DNA from: Bacteroidota bacterium
GTDB taxonomy: Bacteria; Bacteroidota; Bacteroidia; AKYH767-A; 2013-40CM-41-45
DNA: 46,627 bases
Reading direction: 5' to 3'
Assembly (NCBI GenBank): GCA_016720655.1
Contig: JADKKE010000018.1
Span: 1 to 46,627 of the forward strand
Positions within the stretch are counted from its first letter, which is position 1; each line of letters opens with the position of its first letter. The notes beneath the pieces were generated by a model that was not told the origin of the DNA, did no database searches, and worked only from the letters and a program-made list of their open reading frames with translations. Position numbers and translations under genes: made by a program. This document shows positions 7,977 through 17,110 of this stretch, piece by piece.

Positions 7977-9043
7977 TGATGGAGAACAAAGTTTACATAT
8001 GTTCCACTGGAATTATTTCTCCTCAAGCAAATTTTGGGAAAAAGGAGGACTTTGCTCTAGCAAGTGAATACACAGGCAGCAGTTTGCATTGTATCGAACC
8101 GGATTACAAAAGCATACTCGATCCAAAATTAATCCGCAGGATGAGCAGGATCATCCGCATGGGCGCTGCTGCTGCACTGGAATGTATGGTACATTCGGAG
8201 GTTCAGCAACCGGATGGAATTATCACCGGAACAGCCTATGGTTGTGTGGAGGATACTGTTTCCTTTCTCACGAAAATGGTGGAGAACAAAGAAGAATTAC
8301 TTACGCCTACCGCATTTATTCAATCAACACACAATACCGTTGGATCGCAGATTGCTCTGCTTCTGAAATGTCATCAGTATAATAATACTTTTGTTCAGCG
8401 AGGTTTTTCATTTGAACATGCATTAATGGATGCGCTTTTGCTGTTGAATGAAAATGAGGCGAAAACTATTTTGGTTGGTGGGATTGATGAACTCAACGAA
8501 ACAAGTGAAGCAATTCTTAAGCGATTCGGATTGTATAGAACCAATCAAAATAATTTGCAATTGCTCACGACAAGTGGTAAAGGGTCGATGGCAGGGGAGG
8601 GCGCTTCATTTTTCCTACTTTCTTCTGAATCTTCTTCTGGCAATATTGCTTGTTTGGATGATTTGAAAATGCTCTTTGATCCAAACGAGGAAACGGATGT
8701 AGTTCAATGGATTCATTATTGTCTCAGTGAAAATAATCTTACCTGGGAACAAATTGATCTTGTAATCACCGGGAGAAATGGCAATCAGCAAGGTGATCTG
8801 ATTTACGATAAGCTCGAATTTTCAATAGCAAAAAAGACGAGGTTTGCTTATTTTAAACATCTCTGCGGAGAATACCCAACAGCAAGTTCTTTCGGAATGT
8901 GGATGGCTGTTTCGTCGATCAGAGAAAACAAAATTCCTTTCACGGTCACTTCGAAAACTCAAAGTGGAACGATCAGAAAAGTGCTGCTATACAATCACGA
9001 TCAAAACGGGCATCATTCCCTAATGCTTTTTTCAGCATGTTGA
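7976..9043 (+). CDS. ketosynthase-like chain-length-factor homologue lacking the active-site Cys
   Basis: The protein has about 355 residues. Three consecutive in-frame ATGs lie at 7973, 7976 and 7979; I chose 7976 because it overlaps the ketosynthase stop by one base as elsewhere in this operon. The fold is recognisable from VYICSTGIISPQANFG at the N-terminus and FIQSTHNTVGSQIALLL in the middle. Where active enzymes have the nucleophilic cysteine block, this protein reads TFVQRGFSFEHAL, and the HGTGT and GHT histidine motifs are not seen (GRNGNQQGD and CGEYPTAS occupy the expected region). It should be a non-condensing partner of the upstream KS, comparable with chain length factors. That role is inferred. 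Confidence 0.82.
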   Translation: MMENKVYICSTGIISPQANFGKKEDFALASEYTGSSLHCIEPDYKSILDPKLIRRMSRIIRMGAAAALECMVHSEVQQPDGIITGTAYGCVEDTVSFLTKMVENKEELLTPTAFIQSTHNTVGSQIALLLKCHQYNNTFVQRGFSFEHALMDALLLLNENEAKTILVGGIDELNETSEAILKRFGLYRTNQNNLQLLTTSGKGSMAGEGASFFLLSSESSSGNIACLDDLKMLFDPNEETDVVQWIHYCLSENNLTWEQIDLVITGRNGNQQGDLIYDKLEFSIAKKTRFAYFKHLCGEYPTASSFGMWMAVSSIRENKIPFTVTSKTQSGTIRKVLLYNHDQNGHHSLMLFSAC

Positions 9044-9810
9044 ATTTTAAAAATGCAAATATCCTGTTGCTTTGTGTTGTCACAGCTATGACACTAAAAT
9101 ATTTTAGTGCGCCTTTTTCACCGACTTATTTTATTTTGCCTTTTTTTATCTGGTCTCTCTTGGTTTTCTACGGTTGTTACCGCATTGATTCCGGATTTTT
9201 TATAAAAATAAAATGTAAAGAGGATACTGAAGAAAAAGTGATGTCCCTTACATTTGATGATGGTCCTTCTCCGGAACACACCGCAATAATCCTGGATATC
9301 CTGAAAGTTAACAATGTCAAGGCTACTTTTTTTTGCATTGGCAGGAATATTGAAGGGAACGAAGATCTGCTTAAACGAATGCATCGGGAAGGTCATACCA
9401 TCGGAAATCACAGTTATTCTCATGCTTTCTGGTTTGATTTATTCTCAAAAACAAAAATGACCCGGGATCTGGAGCAATTTGATTTAAAAATGAGGAGCAT
9501 TATCGGTGTACGTCCGAAATTATTTCGTCCGCCCTATGGTGTCACCAACCCAAACGTCAAAGCCTCAATTATAAACGGCAATTATTTTCCGGTTGGCTGG
9601 AGCATTCGTTCGATGGATACTGTTGCAAAAGATAAAGTTCGCTTGCTGAAGAATGTAAGTTCCGGATTTGCCGCCGGAGAAGTTATCTTGTTCCATGATA
9701 CCTGTGAAATAACAAAAGAGATTCTACCGGAACTTCTCGCCCTTGCCCGTGAGCAAGGATTTCACTGGAAGACAATTGATCAATTATTCCACACTCAGGC
9801 TTATGTATAG
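9037..9810 (+). CDS. polysaccharide deacetylase (carbohydrate esterase 4, NodB domain), membrane anchored
   Basis: The protein has 257 residues from ATG 9037, which overlaps the previous stop by 7 bases; the frame stays open upstream but only through the neighbour's coding sequence. Two hydrophobic segments cover residues 8-25 and 30-47, so the catalytic domain is probably periplasmic. NodB motifs are complete: TFDDGPS (72-78), the metal pair His125/His129 in GNHSYSH, RPPYG (164-168) and LFHDT (218-222). The family removes N-acetyl groups from glycans. Flexirubin-type clusters often contain such a gene, but its substrate there is not obvious from sequence. Confidence 0.88.
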   Translation: MLNFKNANILLLCVVTAMTLKYFSAPFSPTYFILPFFIWSLLVFYGCYRIDSGFFIKIKCKEDTEEKVMSLTFDDGPSPEHTAIILDILKVNNVKATFFCIGRNIEGNEDLLKRMHREGHTIGNHSYSHAFWFDLFSKTKMTRDLEQFDLKMRSIIGVRPKLFRPPYGVTNPNVKASIINGNYFPVGWSIRSMDTVAKDKVRLLKNVSSGFAAGEVILFHDTCEITKEILPELLALAREQGFHWKTIDQLFHTQAYV

Positions 9811-10441
9811 AAACTTATTTGTACTTATTTGTATCGTAGTGGCCGGACTGAATGGGAATGCTCAGGTTCAGGGATACACAAAGATTGTTGATTATGCATC
9901 ATTCAAGACTCAGTTTGCCCTGGCTGCAAATAAAACAACCACCATTCGCAGTGATTTTACACAGGAAAAGAACATGAGCATGCTTTCCGAAAAGATTATT
10001 TCGAAAGGAAAATTCTTTTTCAAAAAGCAGGATAAAGTCCGGATGGAATACCTGACTCCCTTCAGTTACCTGATGATCATCAACGGAAGCAAAGTGTATA
10101 TTAAAGACGGGCAAAAGGAAAATACAATTTCAACTAATAGTAATAAAATCTTCCGGCAAGTCAGCCAGATTATGTTGGATTGTGTAAGTGGTTCTGTGTT
10201 GGCCAATCCTGATTTTACTATCGTTGTCTACGAAAACAAATCGGAGTATCTCATTGAAATGATCCCTGCTTCAAAGGCCTTGAAGGGTTTTTTCAAAAAG
10301 ATTCTCGTCTTTGCAGGCAAGACAGATTACAATGTTTCCAAAGTTGAAATGATAGAAATGTCGGGTGACAATACCATCCTGAATTTTACAAATCGTGAAC
10401 TCAATAGCGACATCCCTGATGCAGTATTTACGCTTCATTAG
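9803..10441 (+). CDS. LolA-like outer-membrane lipoprotein carrier
   Basis: The protein has about 212 residues from ATG 9803 (8-base overlap with the deacetylase stop). Residues 1-20 form a signal peptide (YRNLFVLICIVVAGLNGNAQ). The mature part resembles LolA/periplasmic lipoprotein carriers, with IRSDFTQEKNMSMLSEKI (compare the F-x-Q-x-K start of the LolA barrel), SKGKFFFKKQDKVRMEY and the following turn region. LolA shuttles lipidated cargo through the periplasm. In aryl-polyene clusters a LolA-like protein is thought to move the lipid-linked polyene to the outer membrane, and I infer the same here. Confidence 0.82.
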   Translation: MYRNLFVLICIVVAGLNGNAQVQGYTKIVDYASFKTQFALAANKTTTIRSDFTQEKNMSMLSEKIISKGKFFFKKQDKVRMEYLTPFSYLMIINGSKVYIKDGQKENTISTNSNKIFRQVSQIMLDCVSGSVLANPDFTIVVYENKSEYLIEMIPASKALKGFFKKILVFAGKTDYNVSKVEMIEMSGDNTILNFTNRELNSDIPDAVFTLH

Positions 10442-11039
10442 TATTCTTATTTTACTTGGTTCGTGCACTTCTGAATTTAAAAATCTCAGCGCAAGGGAGA
10501 ATGTGAATTGTGAGGTGGATCGATTTCAACCCCGGTTCCAGTCGGATTTGTATTCAGCAAATGTGGATGTCATCAACAAGCACCTGAGCGGACTCTTGTT
10601 TATCAAATTAATGCCGGATAGCAGTATTCGTGCAGTTTTTCAAAGTGAAATGGGACTTACTTATTTTGATTTTGAATGGACTGCTACAGGTAATTTTACT
10701 GCACGAAGTGTGATTAAACAAATGAATAAAAAAGCAGTCATTACAACCTTGCGAAGAGACTTTGAATTATTGTTGATGAAAGGAATGGATGCTTCTATGG
10801 CCACAAGGTTTTCCGATGGAGCATTTCTATACACAAAGTTTCCAAAAGAAAATGAATACATTTATCTGGTTTCAGATTCAACATGCAGTCAATTTGTAAG
10901 ATTGGAAAGTGCATCTTCTCGTAAAGTTAAAGTAACAATGACGCGAACAATGCCCGAAGGCTCCCACACGCCTGATTCTGTCTTCATCCAACACCGAAAT
11001 TTCAAATTCACAATTTCACTTAAAAGAATTCAACACTAA
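10419..11039 (+). CDS. outer-membrane lipoprotein of unknown function in the pigment operon
   Basis: The start is ATG 10419, giving QYLRFISILILLGSC with a lipobox (Leu-Gly-Ser-Cys) directly after the hydrophobic stretch; this start overlaps lolA by 23 bases. The mature protein of about 190 residues has alternating beta-like strands and no motif I recognise. Its place between lolA and the last dehydratase matches the small lipoprotein often found in aryl-polyene clusters, so a role in anchoring or exporting the pigment is plausible. It ends in TAATG, sharing one base with the next gene. Confidence 0.7.
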   Translation: MQYLRFISILILLGSCTSEFKNLSARENVNCEVDRFQPRFQSDLYSANVDVINKHLSGLLFIKLMPDSSIRAVFQSEMGLTYFDFEWTATGNFTARSVIKQMNKKAVITTLRRDFELLLMKGMDASMATRFSDGAFLYTKFPKENEYIYLVSDSTCSQFVRLESASSRKVKVTMTRTMPEGSHTPDSVFIQHRNFKFTISLKRIQH

Positions 11040-11404
11040 TGTTAGCCGGTTCTTTTTTTAAAATGAATCACACAGTGATCGCTGGTGAAAAACTTAGTAC
11101 AGTTTTGCATCTGCTTCCTTCTCATGAAATATTTAAGGGCCATTTTCCCGGAATGCCTGTTGTTCCCGGAGTCTGTATGGTGGAAATGATGAAAGAAATT
11201 CTGGAAGAAGTAGTCGGAAAGAAAACCAAAATGAAAAAAGCTGGGAACATCAAGTTTCTGCATGTGCTCGATCCAAATGCTTATCCTGAAATTGAAGCAG
11301 AACTCAAAATAAAGGAGAGCGAGAACACCTTCATTGTTACAGCAAAAATCCATAAAGGAGATCTGGTGTTTTTTAAAATGGACGCAGTGTTTGTTGCTGA
11401 ATAA
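11039..11404 (+). CDS. 3-hydroxyacyl-ACP dehydratase (FabZ/FabA-like, ApeI type)
   Basis: The 121-residue hotdog protein contains the full catalytic signature EIFKGHFPGMPVVPGVCMVE, with the catalytic histidine in GHFPG and the acidic residue on the central helix (VCMVEMM). It dehydrates 3-hydroxyacyl-ACP to trans-2-enoyl-ACP. With no enoyl reductase in the visible operon, repeated condensation and dehydration would leave conjugated double bonds, as expected for a polyene. It is the last gene of the operon; a 769-base non-coding stretch follows. Confidence 0.88.
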   Translation: MLAGSFFKMNHTVIAGEKLSTVLHLLPSHEIFKGHFPGMPVVPGVCMVEMMKEILEEVVGKKTKMKKAGNIKFLHVLDPNAYPEIEAELKIKESENTFIVTAKIHKGDLVFFKMDAVFVAE

Positions 11405-12173
11405 GCTGGTCAGTTCATACAAAACTTCCGGTTCCGTCTCAGCATATACAGAATATCTTTTTTACCTGATTATAGAGTGTCCATCTTGCTGTATTTCTGC
11501 CCTGCTCTTTACCACTCACCATTCAATTTTTACTCTATTGTATTTTCGAAATCATTTGTTTGAAGTCAAAAAATATTTTGGCTTTTATTATCACATTGAT
11601 TCGTAATATTTTGGTCATTTCTTTGTTTGAAAATTAACACTCTCAGTTAATATTCATCCATTCCGGTACACGTGCTGTTAAACTTTAAGTTAAAATTTAA
11701 CTAGTGAGTGTGCTTTCCACCTATGATTGTATTCAGTTTTAACAATTTATTTTTGATTCTTTGAACTCTTTTTTCATTTCAATTATCTTTCATAGAGTCA
11801 ATTTCAATGCTCTGTCGATTCTGTTTTGAATTTATTTTATAAATAAAATTCAATTTAACTTTTCAACTTCATTTAACACTCCTCTGTTATTTTGTGTTAA
11901 GGAGATTTTCTGAATGCTGTTTGGTGAGAAAATGAATCGCAAATTTGGTCTGCAATGATTTCCTTTTTACCGAATATTTTAGCTGGACGGGTAAGCTGCA
12001 TCATTATACACAAGAATAATGAAAATGTGTTTTTCTCTTCTTGGTTTTGGTTGCTGGCGTTTCCTGAAAATAGATGTCCTGTATTTCATCAACAAATTGA
12101 ACAATGCACGCGGCTTACCCGACCAGGTAAAAAAATTTAATCCTTCGATGATAAAAAACCAAAACGAAACATT
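11405..12173 (+). other. long AT-rich intergenic region between the pigment operon and susC
   Basis: I see no convincing gene in these 769 bases; the short open frames have low-complexity AT-rich translations. The stretch 11640-11720 is rich in TTAA and TTAAC tracts. The right third contains the long-range inverted repeat described separately. No clear intrinsic terminator for the pigment operon is visible right after 11404. Confidence 0.6.
11984..12126 (+). promoter_or_regulatory. long-range inverted repeat in the susC leader (candidate structured RNA)
   Basis: The left arm TGGACGGGTAAGCTGC (11984-11999) can pair with the right arm GCGGCTTACCCGACCA (12111-12126). That gives 16 positions with one A-A mismatch and one G-U pair, enclosing about 110 bases. 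The arms are GC-rich in an AT-rich intergenic region, and the right arm ends 47 bases before the susC ATG. It could be the closing stem of a structured 5' leader or regulatory RNA, or the ends of a small inserted element. I recognise no known riboswitch core. Confidence 0.5.
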
Positions 12174-15100
12174 ATGAAAAGAATCTTTACCTGGCTGATT
12201 TTATTCTGCCTGATTTCATCGGGAACTGCATTTGCACAATCCCGCACTATCACCGGTAAAATTACCGCTAAGGAGGATGGTTTAACCATCCCGGGTGTAT
12301 CCGTAGTTGTGAAAGGTACTTTGACGGGGACAGTTACTGACATGGATGGAAAATATACCATCGAAGTGCCTGCTTCCGCAAAACTTTTGACTTTTTCATC
12401 CCTCGGAATGAAATCCAAGGAACTTGCAATTCCCACAGGTTCAACATTGGATCTCGTGATGGAAGCAGATGTATTGAAGCTTGACGAAGTCGTTGTTACT
12501 GCGAATGCAATCCAAAGGGAGAAAAGAAGTCTTGGATATGCTGTTACTTCTGTTGGTGGCGAAGAGCTTACCAAAGGAAGAGACAGGAGTGTTCTCAATT
12601 CTCTCCAGGGTAAAGTTGCCGGTGTGCAGATCTCAAATGGATCCGGGAGCGTGGGAAGTTCTACCCGTGTTGTTATTCGCGGTGGTACTTCTTTCCTTGG
12701 AAACAACCAGCCACTCTATGTCGTCGACGGTATCCCGATTGATAATGCATCCTACGAATCAGGCGATAATCTGAATCGTCAGGTGGATGCCGGTTCACGC
12801 GCGAATGATATCAATCCGGAAGATATTGAATCAGTGACGGTGTTGAAAGGTCCGGCCGCTGCCGCTCTTTATGGTTCACGTGCCTCAAATGGTGCTGTGA
12901 TGATCACTACCAAGAGTGGTAAGACAATGAAAAAAGGTGCAGGCAAAAATTCTGAAATGTCTTTCTCCAGCGGAATCACATTTGAATCTCCTCTGAAGCT
13001 TCCTGAATTTCAGAATACCTACGGACAAGGTCTTTTCAAACAACCTGACTTGCGGGAGAATACCAGCTGGGGTGCTCCTCTGAATGGTGAAGTTTTGCCT
13101 TGGGGAAATTTTGTGAACGGTGTTCAACAATCCAAACCCTATTCTGCCGTGAAAGACAATGTGAAAGATTTCTTTGACCTCGGTCGTACTTATACCAATG
13201 ATCTTTCACTTTCCGGAGGCGGCGAGAAATCAACGTACTATATGTCTATCGGAAATGTGAAGCAGTATGGTATTATGCCTGGAACAGAGTACACACGTAC
13301 TTCATTCAAAGTATCAGGATCAACACAATTGGCAAACAAATTCAATAGTTCTGCTTCTGTATATTATATCAAATCAAAAGGTGATCTCTCTATTCAGGGT
13401 CAGCAAACAAGCTTGTCGGCATGGGAAGATATCATTCAGACACCTCGTGATATTAATTTGCAAGACTTGAAAGATTACAACAGTCCCTACAACAACCTTG
13501 ATAATTTTTACAGCCCGTATACAACGAATCCATATTTCGCTCTGAACGAAAATTCTTATCAGAACAATGTGGACCACGTCATCGGTAATGTGCAACTGGG
13601 CTACGAAGTGAACGACTGGCTTAATCTAAGTTACAGGATCGGAACGGATTTCTACGATGATAACCGAAAAGAAATAAATGCGATTCAGGCTTTCACTCCT
13701 AGCTCTCCCAATGATATCCAGGGTGCAGGAACCTATCCCAGGAGATACGAAGTCACGAATTTCACGAGCCGCGAAATCAATTCGGATATCATGCTCACGG
13801 CAAAACGTAAACTGACTGATAAGATTTACCTGAATGTTTTGCTCGGACAAAATATACGAGAGAAACGTACTACCGGACAAATCTCAACAGCGAACGGACT
13901 CGTTGTTCCAAATTTTTATAACCTTGCTAATGCACAAGGAGCCCCAACAGTTGGAAACACATTGATTCTGGATCGGCTCTATGGTTTTTATGGAAGCATC
14001 GATCTTTCCTACAATAATTATCTCTTCCTGGGCTTCACCGGAAGGAATGATAAATCGTCTACACTTCCCATCAAAAACAATTCGTTTTTCTATCCGAGTG
14101 TGAATGCTTCTTTTGTTTTCACCGATGCATTTAAAATCAGTTCGAATACATTCAATTTTGGTAAAATTATGGCTAGCTATGCCAAAGTCGGTAAAGCTGC
14201 AGCCCCCTACGTTCTTCAAAATACTTACCAGGCTCCGAACATAACCTATGGCCATGCCAACTCACTCTTGAATTTCCCTATCAATGGTGTTGCAGGTTAT
14301 ACATTGGGTGATGTGGTTTCCAATCCTGATCTGAAACCTGAATTCACGAAAGCTTTTGAAATTGGTGTTGATCTCGCTTTCTTCAATGACCGTGTGGGAA
14401 TCACTGCTGATTATTACGACAATGTCAGCGATGGACAAATATTTACAGCTCCATTCCCGGCTTCCTCCGGTTTTCTTGGGAAAGTGATCAATGCAGGAAT
14501 TTTTACGAACAAAGGAATCGAGGCATTGCTTCGATTAACTCCGGTAGATTCTAAAAAAGGATTGCGTTGGGATCTTTCATTTACTTATACCAAAAATACC
14601 AGCCTTGTAAAGGAAATTTATCCCGGTCTCGATCAGATTTCTTTGAATGTCGGTCAGGCTCCTTTCAGCGCTAACCCCGGCAATTCATTTACCGGTGGTG
14701 CCGTCGTGCTTCAGGAAGGAGAACCCTACGGTTCTTTGTTGATGACCAGCTTTGAACGTGACCCGAACGGGAACGTTGTAGTGGATCCAAGTACAGGCTA
14801 TCCAATCATTGCGACAGATGATCAGATCCGTGGAAACATTCAGCCGGATTACATTGCCGGAATGACAAACAAATTCACATACAAGAGCCTTTCCCTTGGT
14901 TTCACCTTCGATGTTCGTAAAGGTGGAATGATGTACTCGCGTACCAAGAGCACGATGATTTTTGCAGGTACGGATCCTATCACAGAGTATGGCGACAGGG
15001 AACCTTTTGTGATTCCCGGAAGTGTTGTACAAAATGTCGATGGATCGTATAGCGCAAACACTACACCTGTGCAGGATGTACTCACGTATTGGGCAAATTT

Positions 15101-15383
15101 CGTAGCATCAACCGGTGGAGAATGTCTCATCGACGCGTCTTATATCAAACTGCGTGAGCTTAGCTTGTCATATTCTGTTCCTTCTAAATTAATTGGTAAA
15201 TCTCCCTTCAGTTCAATCGTTGTTTCTGTGAGCGGAAGAAACCTGTGGATCAAGACAGATAAAGACAATCATTACATCGATCCGGAAGCAAGTTCATTTG
15301 GAAATGGGAATGCTCAGGGATTTGAATACGGCACTTTGCCTTCTGTGAAGAGTATTGGTGCCAATGTTCGACTTACCTTCTAA
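12174..15383 (+). CDS. SusC/RagA-family TonB-linked outer-membrane transporter
   Basis: The protein has 1069 residues. A signal peptide ends at AFAQ (residues 1-22). It is followed by a carboxypeptidase-regulatory-like domain (RTITGKITAKEDGLTIPGVS, about 23-105), then the TonB plug (about 110-225) with LQGKVAGVQISNGSG and PLYVVDGIPI, and a long beta-barrel ending in an aromatic residue (VRLTF). These proteins import oligosaccharides or other large nutrients with an extracellular SusD lid and energy from TonB. SusD follows immediately, confirming the pair. No glycoside hydrolase or sensor gene lies beside it, so the substrate is not indicated. Confidence 0.96.
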   Translation: MKRIFTWLILFCLISSGTAFAQSRTITGKITAKEDGLTIPGVSVVVKGTLTGTVTDMDGKYTIEVPASAKLLTFSSLGMKSKELAIPTGSTLDLVMEADVLKLDEVVVTANAIQREKRSLGYAVTSVGGEELTKGRDRSVLNSLQGKVAGVQISNGSGSVGSSTRVVIRGGTSFLGNNQPLYVVDGIPIDNASYESGDNLNRQVDAGSRANDINPEDIESVTVLKGPAAAALYGSRASNGAVMITTKSGKTMKKGAGKNSEMSFSSGITFESPLKLPEFQNTYGQGLFKQPDLRENTSWGAPLNGEVLPWGNFVNGVQQSKPYSAVKDNVKDFFDLGRTYTNDLSLSGGGEKSTYYMSIGNVKQYGIMPGTEYTRTSFKVSGSTQLANKFNSSASVYYIKSKGDLSIQGQQTSLSAWEDIIQTPRDINLQDLKDYNSPYNNLDNFYSPYTTNPYFALNENSYQNNVDHVIGNVQLGYEVNDWLNLSYRIGTDFYDDNRKEINAIQAFTPSSPNDIQGAGTYPRRYEVTNFTSREINSDIMLTAKRKLTDKIYLNVLLGQNIREKRTTGQISTANGLVVPNFYNLANAQGAPTVGNTLILDRLYGFYGSIDLSYNNYLFLGFTGRNDKSSTLPIKNNSFFYPSVNASFVFTDAFKISSNTFNFGKIMASYAKVGKAAAPYVLQNTYQAPNITYGHANSLLNFPINGVAGYTLGDVVSNPDLKPEFTKAFEIGVDLAFFNDRVGITADYYDNVSDGQIFTAPFPASSGFLGKVINAGIFTNKGIEALLRLTPVDSKKGLRWDLSFTYTKNTSLVKEIYPGLDQISLNVGQAPFSANPGNSFTGGAVVLQEGEPYGSLLMTSFERDPNGNVVVDPSTGYPIIATDDQIRGNIQPDYIAGMTNKFTYKSLSLGFTFDVRKGGMMYSRTKSTMIFAGTDPITEYGDREPFVIPGSVVQNVDGSYSANTTPVQDVLTYWANFVASTGGECLIDASYIKLRELSLSYSVPSKLIGKSPFSSIVVSVSGRNLWIKTDKDNHYIDPEASSFGNGNAQGFEYGTLPSVKSIGANVRLTF

Positions 15384-15393
15384 TTTTAAACTC

Positions 15394-16874
15394 ATGATGA
15401 TTATGAAAACATCCATTATAAAATCAATATTCTTTGTTTCTCTCATTACGATGTTCGTTTCGTGTGAGAAGAATTACCTCGATGTAAATACAAGCCCGAA
15501 CAATCCACTGAAATTATTACCAAAGCAAATCTTACCTGCTGCGATTGGACATACTGCTTATGTCATGGGTAACGATTACCAGATCCTCGGTGGTTACTGG
15601 GGTCAGTTCTGGACACAGGGGCCTACCGGAAATCAATACAATGTCTACGATCAATACCTGATCTCCAATACTACATTTGATCGTCAGTGGTCGGATTTGT
15701 ATTCTTCCCCGCTAATGGATTTTAACGATATCATTCGTTTGAGCGAGGGAGGAAATACAAAGTATTCCGGTATTTCCTATATCATGCAGGCTTACACCTA
15801 CCAGGTATTGACAGATTTGCATGGGGACGTTCCTTTCACGGATGCACTCCAGGCAGAAACAGGAGTGTATACGCCTCACTACGACTCACAACAGAAAATT
15901 TATGATGGTCTGATTACCTTGATCGATAAAGGTATTGCAGCAATCACATCCTATACGGGTGATGATGTTTATCCGCAGGAGGATGATTTTCTCTATGGCG
16001 GTGATACGGATTTGTGGATCCGTTTCGCGAATACTCTCAAACTGCGGGTATATATGCGTCAAACTGAAATTCGTCCCAATTTAGCACAAGCCGGAATTCA
16101 GCAAATGGTGGCAAACGGTGATCAATTTATTTCTGATGGTGAAGATGCTTCCATGTTGTTCTTCGATGCTAATTTTAATCAGAACCCATTGTATATGCAA
16201 ATCGCATCTCTCGGTTCATTTAATGTCCTTGCGAGCAATACCACATTAAATTATTTGAGAAATAATAATGACCGCGCATTGACATCTTCTACAGAAGAGC
16301 AACTTCCGGAGATAGTGCCGGTTCGCATAATGGGATCAATCAGGGTGAAGGTAAGCTGCCGGGTTTTGGTGGACAAACTGTAGTCTCCGGCTGGTTTTCC
16401 AAGCCAAGCTTTATTGTTGCCGGACCGGAATCACCGGTTCTTTTCCTGAGTGCGGCTGAAAGTTATTTCCTGCAAGCAGAAGCAGTCACTCGCGGATGGA
16501 TGAGCGGCGACGCGAAAGCATTGTATGAAAGTGGAGTCAATGCATCCTTCGCATATTGGGGTCTGGATCCTGCGGATGCAGCTACATACATTGCCCAGTC
16601 TTCCATCGCTTTTCCGGATGCAGGTTCTCAGGCAGATAAAATTAAAGCGATCATCACACAAAAGTGGATCTCCATGTGTGGCTCTGAATGCGTAGAAGCC
16701 TGGAACGAATGGAGAAGAACCGGATACCCCGATTTCTTTGTGATATCTGCAACAAGCCAGATCGGAAATCGCTTCCCGGGAATTCTTTTCTATCCTAACT
16801 CAGAGCAAACATTAAATCCAAATACTCCTCCACAACATGCAATTACTGACAAAGTCTGGTGGGATGTAAACTGA
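15394..16874 (+). CDS. SusD/RagB-family nutrient-binding lipoprotein with one frameshift
   Basis: The start is the ATG cluster 15394-15403; the lipobox is LITMFVSC with Cys as residue 1 of the mature protein. The frame reads NYLDVNTSPNNPLKLLP, typical of SusD-like proteins, then stops at 16383. Adding one base near 16280 (GCATTGACATC to GCATTGGACATC) moves the frame to DIFYRRATSGDSAGSHNG and then SAAESYFLQAEAVTRGW, the conserved SusD C-terminal helix, ending at 16874. The restored length is about 494 residues, normal for the family. SusD binds the ligand at the cell surface and closes on SusC. Confidence 0.88.
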
Positions 16875-16903
16875 TTTTGCATTACAAATTTTAGATTTTA
16901 ATA

Positions 16904-16952
16904 AGTCCCCGTATCCAATGAGTTCCCTCTCCGGATACGGGACTTTTTTTTA
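16904..16952 (+). terminator. intrinsic terminator after susD
   Basis: The arms AGTCCCCGTATCC (16904-16916) and GGATACGGGACT (16933-16944) form a 12-pair stem with one bulge and a 16-base loop. They are followed directly by an uninterrupted T run. The position, 30 bases after the susD stop, fits termination of the susCD transcript. Confidence 0.85.
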
Positions 16953-17110
16953 TTTCTTTTTTAAATTGCTCATATATTATTGAATTCGTTATCCTTAACA
17001 AAGATTAACAGGAAGCAACATAGAATTTTATTGCATTTCCTTAGTTTTACAGTATAAGATTTATCTTGCACTCGGCTAATGTTCTGTTTATTTGTTTCCA
17101 AATCTGCCAC

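Noticed and set aside
11334..11606. Open frame overlapping the end of the last dehydratase gene
   Set aside because: The translation is AT-driven and unlike any family, and it begins inside the dehydratase coding sequence.
12106..12145. Right arm of the leader stem read as a simple terminator
   Set aside because: The partner arm is more than 100 bases away, and the tract after the arm is A-rich rather than T-rich on the coding strand.
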